Shown piece after piece: positions 13,894 to 18,161 of a DNA stretch of 18,161 nucleotides. Position 1 is the stretch's first letter. Each line of letters opens with the position of its first letter. Position numbers and translations under genes: made by a program. This DNA is from CAZJZH01 sp964550465 (GTDB taxonomy: Bacteria; Patescibacteriota; Patescibacteriia; JACRDY01), in assembly GCA_964550465.1 (NCBI GenBank), contig CAZJZH010000017.1:1-18161 (forward strand), in the 5' to 3' direction. A model generated the notes under the pieces. It did no database searches. It was not told where the DNA came from and saw only the letters and a list, made by a program, of their open reading frames with translations.

Positions 13894-14757
13894 TTACAGC
13901 AGCTGTTTGAGGTAGCGTTTGAGCTCGGCTTTCATGTCTGGTCGCTGCAAAGCTAGCTCAATATTGGCTCGCAGTAGCCCCATCTTGGAACCAGTATCAT
14001 AATACGTCGCATCAACCGCTGCTGCATAGATGGCTCGCCGCTGGGCTAGGGTAAAGAGGGCGTCTACCAGCCACAGTTCGCCGGCTTTGCCAATCTTTGT
14101 CTTGGCCAGAATAGGGAAAATGTCCGGTGTTAAAATAAATCCGCCCAGTGACGCCCAGCGTGAAGGCGCTTTTTTTGGTCCTGGCTTCTCAACAATGGAT
14201 TCGACCTGCAGCACGCCTGGCTCCACTTTTTTGCCATCGAGGATGCCGTACTTCTTGGTACCTTCAGCGTTGGTCTTCATAGCAGTCAACACCGGGTCAC
14301 CGTATTTTTCGTAGACATCCATCAGCTGACGCAAGCGTGGTCGCTGCCCAACAAACACATCGTCAGCAAACAGTACCGCAAACGGTTCATCACCGATAAT
14401 CTCTCGACAGTTGAGAATAGGCGTACCATTACCATATGGGCCCTTTTGCCGCACGTAGATAAAGTTAGCCATACTGCCAATCTGCTGGACCTGTTTGCGC
14501 AACTGCGTCTTGCCCTGCGCGTCCAGCCACTTTTCTAGGTGCGGATTGTAATCAAAGTGATCCTCAATGGCCCGCTTGTTGCTGCCAGTGACGATAATGA
14601 CATCGGTAATACCGGAAGCCACCGCTTCCTCCACCACGTACTGGATGACCGGCTTATCGATGATGGGCAGCATTTCCTTGGGCTGGGCCTTGGTAGCCGG
14701 TAGCATGCGGGTACCAGAACCAGCGGCAGGGATGATGACTTTGCGGATCTTCTGCAT
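13894..14757 (-). CDS. galU: UTP--glucose-1-phosphate uridylyltransferase
   Basis: 287 residues, normal length for GalU, which makes UDP-glucose from UTP and glucose-1-phosphate for cell-surface sugars. The nucleotide loop reads AAGSGTRMLPATKAQPKEML at 11-30, including the catalytic Arg and Lys. Also visible are DKPVIQYVVEEA (34-45), the metal-site region ADDV (131-134), VEKP (189-192) and DTGSKMG near the C-terminus. Two motifs differ from the form I know from model GalU: GTPILNC where GHAVLC is usual, and GELWLVDAL where GEIQLTDAI is usual. It starts with ATG directly after a TATAAT box, so the message is probably leaderless. It is first in the unit galU, binding protein, P1, P2. Confidence 0.93.
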   Translation of the reverse strand: MQKIRKVIIPAAGSGTRMLPATKAQPKEMLPIIDKPVIQYVVEEAVASGITDVIIVTGSNKRAIEDHFDYNPHLEKWLDAQGKTQLRKQVQQIGSMANFIYVRQKGPYGNGTPILNCREIIGDEPFAVLFADDVFVGQRPRLRQLMDVYEKYGDPVLTAMKTNAEGTKKYGILDGKKVEPGVLQVESIVEKPGPKKAPSRWASLGGFILTPDIFPILAKTKIGKAGELWLVDALFTLAQRRAIYAAAVDATYYDTGSKMGLLRANIELALQRPDMKAELKRYLKQLL

Positions 14758-14763
14758 GGGGAA

Positions 14764-14769
14764 ATTATA
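14764..14769 (-). promoter_or_regulatory. galU -10 box, leaderless position
   Basis: A perfect TATAAT on the minus strand ends six bases before the galU ATG, which puts the expected start of transcription on the A of the ATG. No good -35 box is seen 16-18 bases upstream (best TTTCTA or TTCTAT). Confidence 0.6.
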
Positions 14770-14820
14770 ACAGAAAAAACGTGGGAATAGAAATGAAGTG
14801 GGAGTAATGAGGGTGCCCCC

Positions 14821-14911
14821 GTATGCCGTATGCGGTATGTCGTATGCAGGGATGCACTATATCTTCTCCATCATACGGTATACGGCATACCACATACGCT
14901 ATGAATCAATT
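14821..14911 (-). repeat. Dispersed palindromic repeat, copy B
   Basis: The most complete copy. Read on the minus strand it starts AATTGATTCATAGCGTATG and ends in CATACCGCATACGGCATAC. The middle GGAGAAGATATAG is shared with copy C but differs in copy A. It fills most of the 14770-14972 gap, between the galU start and the end of the DUF4258-like gene. The rest of the gap is made of TAATT and CTGATT words. Confidence 0.7.
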
Positions 14912-14972
14912 GGCTATTACATAATTGCTGACTACTAATTCCCTGATTGTCTGATTCCTGATTACCCTCCCT

Positions 14973-15320
14973 CTAAAACCCCAGCACTTCCCGAATCTCT
15001 GGCGGTAGTGGAATCTCTGAGCCGATTGGACTGACTCCCGGATAGCGCCAAGCAGTGATAACTTTAATCTTGTTATCATCAGTTGATAGCTGGTACATAG
15101 CCCAAATCTCTGAGGTGTGTTTGGGGGTGGCTGGCTGCATCACCGCCGTAGTGTCCGGCGCGATCCCCTCTTCAATCCGCTTGGGGTGACGAATGACGCG
15201 CACCACCCGGCTATCAGACAGACCATACTGATTCATTTTATCGCGGGCGTGAAAGGTCCAGACAAACTGCTGGTAACGCCGCGACGGTTGCTTTTTTGCT
15301 GGTTTTCTGCTTAAGTGCAT
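14973..15320 (-). CDS. Small DUF4258-like protein
   Basis: 115 residues, no signal peptide or membrane helix. The core FVWTFHARDKMNQYGLSDSR followed by VVRVIRHPKRIEEG resembles the opening of DUF4258 proteins (F-x-x-H-A-R-x-x-M, then a V-x-x-V-I-x-x-P helix end). EIWAMYQL and KVITAWRYPG are beta-strand-like segments of the same small fold. Some relatives of this fold are toxin or RNase domains, but no antitoxin partner is adjacent and I do not assign an activity. Basic residues are concentrated at the N-terminus (SRKPAKKQPSRR). It is divergent from the operon at 15373, sharing a 52-base region with an 18-bp palindrome. Confidence 0.7.
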   Translation of the reverse strand: MHLSRKPAKKQPSRRYQQFVWTFHARDKMNQYGLSDSRVVRVIRHPKRIEEGIAPDTTAVMQPATPKHTSEIWAMYQLSTDDNKIKVITAWRYPGVSPIGSEIPLPPEIREVLGF

Positions 15321-15341
15321 ATACTGATCTTTACAACATAC

Positions 15342-15359
15342 TATACCACTAGTGGTATA
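15342..15359. promoter_or_regulatory. Perfect 18-bp palindrome, candidate operator
   Basis: TATACCACTAGTGGTATA is a perfect dyad located between two divergent genes, 13 bases before the ATG of the plus-strand gene. It abuts the AAGGAGG ribosome-binding site. In DNA it could bind a dimeric repressor; in RNA it would form a hairpin next to the ribosome-binding site. A -10-like TATAGT on the minus strand overlaps its edge. Confidence 0.5.
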
Positions 15360-15372
15360 AGGAGGATAGAAA

Positions 15373-15864
15373 ATGGATCAAACAGACGAAACTGGTGACC
15401 TTCATGTATGGGGTCTGGCAAAAAGCTACCCTGCCCTACTGATGCTAGACTGCGGTCATGTTGAATTAATCCCCTTGGCGCTATTGTCGCTGATACAGCT
15501 CACTCGACACGGCATTCGCGTGCACTCAACTCATGACCTCTTATCCGGCCTTATCGAGGCGCTCAGTCTTTGGGACGAAATGACGGCTAGCATGGATGAA
15601 GATGAGAAAGACGGTATCGTCGATCGCATGGCCACTAAGGAGGTAGCCCGCCTGGGTGATAAAGAGGATCTATCAGTACATGACCAGGTTATCCTAGCTA
15701 TGGTACGGTTCAACGCAGAAACGGTCGGGCTAGTGCGGACTGTCACTCGCCAGCCGCTGGATATGGCCGCCGTGACCCGTGACTTTGCGCTGCTGCGCGA
15801 AAAAGGCAGCTGCTATAAACAACCAACACACCCTGAGATTGAGGAGGATTCCGATAATGGCTGA
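15373..15864 (+). CDS. Hypothetical protein, first gene of a three-gene operon
   Basis: 163 residues, family not recognised. It has a strong Shine-Dalgarno (AAGGAGG, 7 bases before the ATG), unusual in this window. The protein is soluble and mostly helical in appearance. The N-terminal part contains VWGLAKSYPALLMLDCGHVE. The middle holds acidic helices (EMTASMDEDEKDGIVDRMAT). The end is acidic (EIEEDSDNG). Two Cys residues, C27 and one near 147, are isolated. Its last eight bases overlap the next gene. Confidence 0.7.
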   Translation: MDQTDETGDLHVWGLAKSYPALLMLDCGHVELIPLALLSLIQLTRHGIRVHSTHDLLSGLIEALSLWDEMTASMDEDEKDGIVDRMATKEVARLGDKEDLSVHDQVILAMVRFNAETVGLVRTVTRQPLDMAAVTRDFALLREKGSCYKQPTHPEIEEDSDNG

Positions 15865-16429
15865 GCAACACTTTATTGTCGCGGCGGAGCGGAGGATCCG
15901 CTATTACATCACCGTGCCGAGCAACTTGCTCGATAGCTTAGCTGCTCTCCTACTGGAGCAGTCGCCGATAGATCTACAATCCTTCCAGCTGGTAGAGCCT
16001 ATCACTCACGAAGAAGATGAGAGCATACCAACTTTCCACACCGTAGTGAGTGTATGGCTACTACCGGAACAAGAGCCGGCCCTGGTACGCAAATTGAGTC
16101 AGTTTGGCCTTGAACACGGCATCGACATGACCCAACCGGTTAATGAAGCCGATGAGGAGCCGATCGGGTATGACGGTCACTTCATGAGCGGTATCTTCGA
16201 CTTCATTACCCAGATCATCAACGAAGCGGACCTGGATGAAGAAACAAAGGCGGCTGCCATAGCAGCTATTAAAGATGCTCAGCAGCAGATGACTGAAGTA
16301 TCCACCTCTACCCGACAGGGCTTTGGGCTGCTAGCTGAAGCTGGTCGACGAATACTCCATGAAGCCTGGGCGGGATTCGAGCAGGGTCGCAAAGGTGGTG
16401 AACAAAATCATCAACAAAAGGACGCCTAA
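15857..16429 (+). CDS. Hypothetical protein, second gene of the operon
   Basis: 190 residues from the ATG at 15857, chosen because a GGAGGA motif lies 7 bases upstream. An open frame extends further up to 15779 but overlaps the previous gene for 86 bases. The family is not recognised. Residues 1-80 look like an alpha/beta domain (RRIRYYITVPSNLLDSLAAL ... FHTVVSVWLL). A linker with GYDGHFMSGIFDFITQII follows. The C-terminal half is a long amphipathic helix with a Gln-rich stretch (AAIKDAQQQMTEVSTSTRQG), perhaps coiled coil, ending in a polar tail. The stop codon overlaps the next ATG by one base. Confidence 0.7.
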   Translation: MAEQHFIVAAERRIRYYITVPSNLLDSLAALLLEQSPIDLQSFQLVEPITHEEDESIPTFHTVVSVWLLPEQEPALVRKLSQFGLEHGIDMTQPVNEADEEPIGYDGHFMSGIFDFITQIINEADLDEETKAAAIAAIKDAQQQMTEVSTSTRQGFGLLAEAGRRILHEAWAGFEQGRKGGEQNHQQKDA

Positions 16430-16767
16430 TGGACGAAGACGATTTGGTGATTGTCAGCCAACAGCCGCTGCGCGAAGTCACCTTATGGGTGCCTAGCGCT
16501 ATGACCAATGAAGTCATCAAGGTTATCGATAACTATGTGGTGATTGATGTCTCACAACAGCCACCAGCAGACGGCGCTATACCAGACAACCACTTGCAGG
16601 TAGCCTTCATGGCTACCCCTGAGGAACTGGCAGAGATTATGGGAAACATCCGTCACCTCTGTGAACAGCTCGAAGTGTCGGTTATCGAAGGCCTTGCTGG
16701 TGTTCAACAAGTCAACGTGGCTGCCATGGAAGTTTGGCCAACTGATGAACCTAAAAAAGCCAACTAA
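16429..16767 (+). CDS. Hypothetical protein, third gene of the operon
   Basis: 112 residues, translationally coupled to the previous gene (TAATG). The family is not recognised. The order is strand-like REVTLWVPSAMTNEVIKVID, then HLQVAFMATPEELAEIMGNI, then a helix and a final strand. It echoes the RYYITVPSNLLDSL opening of the preceding protein (strand, VPS, helix), so the two may share a small alpha/beta domain. No cysteines are apart from one near residue 80. A strong terminator follows at 16783. Confidence 0.68.
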   Translation: MDEDDLVIVSQQPLREVTLWVPSAMTNEVIKVIDNYVVIDVSQQPPADGAIPDNHLQVAFMATPEELAEIMGNIRHLCEQLEVSVIEGLAGVQQVNVAAMEVWPTDEPKKAN

Positions 16768-16782
16768 TGTCACTAACCAAAC

Positions 16783-16811
16783 AGCCCCACCTACTAGGTG
16801 GGGCTTTTTTT
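16783..16811 (+). terminator. Terminator of the three-gene operon
   Basis: Perfect 10-bp stem AGCCCCACCT / AGGTGGGGCT with an ACT loop, followed by seven T on the plus strand. It also separates this operon from the convergent prepilin gene. Confidence 0.93.
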
Positions 16812-16829
16812 CATCAATCGCTACAACTC

Positions 16830-17327
16830 TTACCAATTGGCGCCGCCGGGCGTCCAGTAACCAATGGCACAGTTGTCATTAGTCGCATCAGTCCGTACCG
16901 GGTCAGCTAAACTAGGGTGCTCCTGCTGTAAGCGATCACAACCTTCAGGATTAAACGAAATAATTTTGTAATCCGTATCATCAGAGCGGTAGAGGTACTG
17001 GTGTAGTGGCTCTGTGTCATTGCGGGGGTCGCGCGGCAGGGCGTCAATGTAGGTCGGCGCTAAGCCGGGGATCCAGTCTGTAGTAGCATCACCCCATAAC
17101 GTGTAAACGCCGTCCCAGTCCCCGCCACTATCCGGATAATTACTGTAATCGTTATAGTAAATCTCCAGCGCCGTTCGGATGTTGCGCAAATCAGCCAGTC
17201 GACGAGCATTTTTAGCCTGGTTGCGGGCGCCACCAATACTAACCGCCACCGTCACCGCTAAAATACTAATAATGGCGATAACCACTAATAGCTCGATTAA
17301 GGTGAATCCGTTCTGCTGGCGAGACAT
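16830..17327 (-). CDS. Type IV prepilin / GspG-like pseudopilin
   Basis: 165 residues. Class III signal: MSRQQNG then FTLIELLVVIAIISILA, with prepilin peptidase cleavage expected after G7, N-methylation of F8 and the conserved Glu at +5 (E12). The hydrophobic N-terminal helix runs to about residue 30. It continues into the amphipathic helix KNARRLADLRNIRTALEIYY that is typical of GspG/PilA. The soluble head has an IDALPRDPRND segment and two Cys in the C-terminal third (in EGCDRL and NDNCAIGY) that can form a D-region disulfide. No prepilin peptidase or assembly ATPase is in the window. This is a different pilin class from P1-P12. Confidence 0.93.
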   Translation of the reverse strand: MSRQQNGFTLIELLVVIAIISILAVTVAVSIGGARNQAKNARRLADLRNIRTALEIYYNDYSNYPDSGGDWDGVYTLWGDATTDWIPGLAPTYIDALPRDPRNDTEPLHQYLYRSDDTDYKIISFNPEGCDRLQQEHPSLADPVRTDATNDNCAIGYWTPGGANW

Positions 17328-17333
17328 AGAATA

Positions 17334-17339
17334 GCTATA
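17334..17339 (-). promoter_or_regulatory. Possible prepilin -10 box at leaderless spacing
   Basis: Minus-strand TATAGC ends six bases before the ATG of the prepilin gene. Only four of six bases match and no good -35 box is seen. It is recorded because the spacing repeats that of galU. Confidence 0.3.
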
Positions 17340-17361
17340 CGGTTAATTACTACCTGCATCA

Positions 17362-17393
17362 TATCATATGGTCGACAGTGTGAACATATGATA
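17362..17393. promoter_or_regulatory. 9-bp inverted repeat upstream of the prepilin gene
   Basis: TATCATATG and CATATGATA form perfect 9-bp arms around a 14-base spacer, between the exonuclease stop codon and the prepilin start. No T-run follows on either strand, so an operator is more likely than a terminator. Confidence 0.35.
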
Positions 17394-17401
17394 CTCCATG
17401 A

Positions 17402-18007
17402 CTAAAACAACATTCGCTGGACCGCTTGCTTTTGCTCAGCAATCACGCCCTGCTTCTTTAGCTCAAAGAAACAGCGACCGGTGGCCCTGACATCTGCCTC
17501 CGCGTCATGGGCGTCACTGAACCCGGCGTTAAATAATTTCTGATGCAACTCCGCCAAACGTGGCGGTTTTTGATTTGGCAGGTCACAGAAAACCGTCGAA
17601 GCCCGCATGGTACAAATCTTCGGCAAGTTGAGAAAATTACTACTAATACGATTACGCAGTAGCTCAGCACCGACCACCTTTTCATCGTACTCAATGTTAT
17701 GCGCTACTAAGGTAACGTCTTGGCGCGTCTTCAGCGTCTGCACAAAGTCAGTCAAGGCATTCATGATAGACACGCCCTCGCGCAAGGCCTGTTGCTGAGA
17801 GATGCCGTGCACCTTGGTAGACTCGTAGGGAATGGTAAATCCATCCGGGCGGACAATGACATTACCCACTTTCAATTCATGCCCCTTTTCATCATACAGT
17901 ACCCAGGCCAGCTGAACGATGCGCGGCCAGTTATCAATTTGAGTCACCGGCGCGTTCCAAGAAATCGGCAGGCCGGTAGTTTCAGTATCGAAGACAATGT
18001 AGTCCAT
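17402..18007 (-). CDS. DEDDh-family 3'-5' exonuclease (DnaQ-like)
   Basis: 201 residues of the DnaQ / DNA polymerase III epsilon-like superfamily, which removes nucleotides from DNA or RNA 3' ends using two metal ions. Motif Exo I is FDTETTG (D7, E9). Exo II is AHNIEYD (D108). Exo III is HDAEADV (H167, D172), the H-x(4)-D form that defines DEDDh. The KVHGIS segment (65-70) is also typical. I chose the ATG at 18005-18007 because it places FDTETTG at the family's usual position. An upstream ATG at 18050-18052 would add 15 hydrophobic residues and overlap a TATACT box. It could serve in repair or RNA trimming; nothing nearby decides. Confidence 0.92.
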   Translation of the reverse strand: MDYIVFDTETTGLPISWNAPVTQIDNWPRIVQLAWVLYDEKGHELKVGNVIVRPDGFTIPYESTKVHGISQQQALREGVSIMNALTDFVQTLKTRQDVTLVAHNIEYDEKVVGAELLRNRISSNFLNLPKICTMRASTVFCDLPNQKPPRLAELHQKLFNAGFSDAHDAEADVRATGRCFFELKKQGVIAEQKQAVQRMLF

Positions 18008-18106
18008 GGGAAATACAATTACATGATTTGTATACGACAGGTAGTATAGCATGATTGGCGGTGGGGAACGAGTACCAGATCAGAACAGAGCAAGCAGGTA
18101 ATCGGT

Positions 18107-18161
18107 AATTGATTCATAGCGTATGTAGTATGCTGTATACCGTATGACGGAGAAGATACAT
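18107..18161 (+). repeat. Dispersed palindromic repeat, copy C (cut by window edge)
   Basis: Starts AATTGATTCATAGCGTATG and follows copy B closely for the 55 bases available, including CGGAGAAGATA. It lies upstream of the exonuclease gene. Confidence 0.65.

Noticed and set aside
14973..15320. Toxin of a toxin-antitoxin pair
   Set aside because: The fold hint allows it, but there is no adjacent antitoxin in the same direction and no recognisable catalytic signature.
18008..18052. Upstream start for the exonuclease
   Set aside because: It adds residues unlike the family and overlaps a -10-like TATACT.

Overview
The window looks like a piece of a Patescibacteria (CPR) genome, most likely a Parcubacteria-type lineage. 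This rests on protein style: VirB2/T4SS-type mini-pilins with a WMTAGGN loop, an RNase J with a low-complexity basic N-terminal tail, a membrane-anchored oligopeptide-type binding protein beside secG, a lipoprotein ending its signal in TTGFGC, and a GalU with divergent motifs. The code is standard (TGA is used as a stop). One short run of N (551-560) marks an assembly gap inside the first gene.

Layout. 54-1003: an unknown gene interrupted by the gap, then a GC-rich, hairpin-rich intergenic block. 1004-2875 (-): RNase J. 2876-3577: no convincing gene; it holds one copy of a dispersed palindromic repeat and two tandem 161-bp units made from the 3' part of the neighbouring tRNA-Leu with a 108-bp insert. 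3578-5892 (-): secG, a family-5 substrate-binding protein and tRNA-Leu(CAG) in a compact transcription unit. 5973-6716 (+): a membrane-anchored DsbA-like thiol oxidoreductase, divergent from secG.

6949-14757 (-): the main feature. galU, a family-1 solute-binding lipoprotein and then twelve consecutive pilin-like genes (called P1 to P12 here, in transcription order). Each pilin has a signal peptide, a short variable extracytoplasmic segment and two membrane helices joined by a basic cytoplasmic loop. A candidate promoter lies before P3 and a strong hairpin between P4 and P5, so the array may be expressed in blocks of different dosage. No secretion ATPase, coupling protein or pilus assembly gene is present in the window.

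14973-15320 (-) is a DUF4258-like small protein, divergent from a three-gene operon of unknown function (15373-16767, +). An 18-bp perfect palindrome sits between them. 16830-18007 (-) holds a type IV prepilin/pseudopilin and a DEDDh exonuclease. A second and third copy of the dispersed repeat lie at 14821-14911 and 18107-18161.

Several promoters (dsbA-like, galU, and less surely rnj and the prepilin) place the -10 box 5 to 8 bases before the ATG, which would give leaderless mRNAs. The envelope theme is strong: protein export (SecG), disulfide formation (DsbA-like), two binding proteins, a sugar-nucleotide enzyme and two different kinds of pilin.
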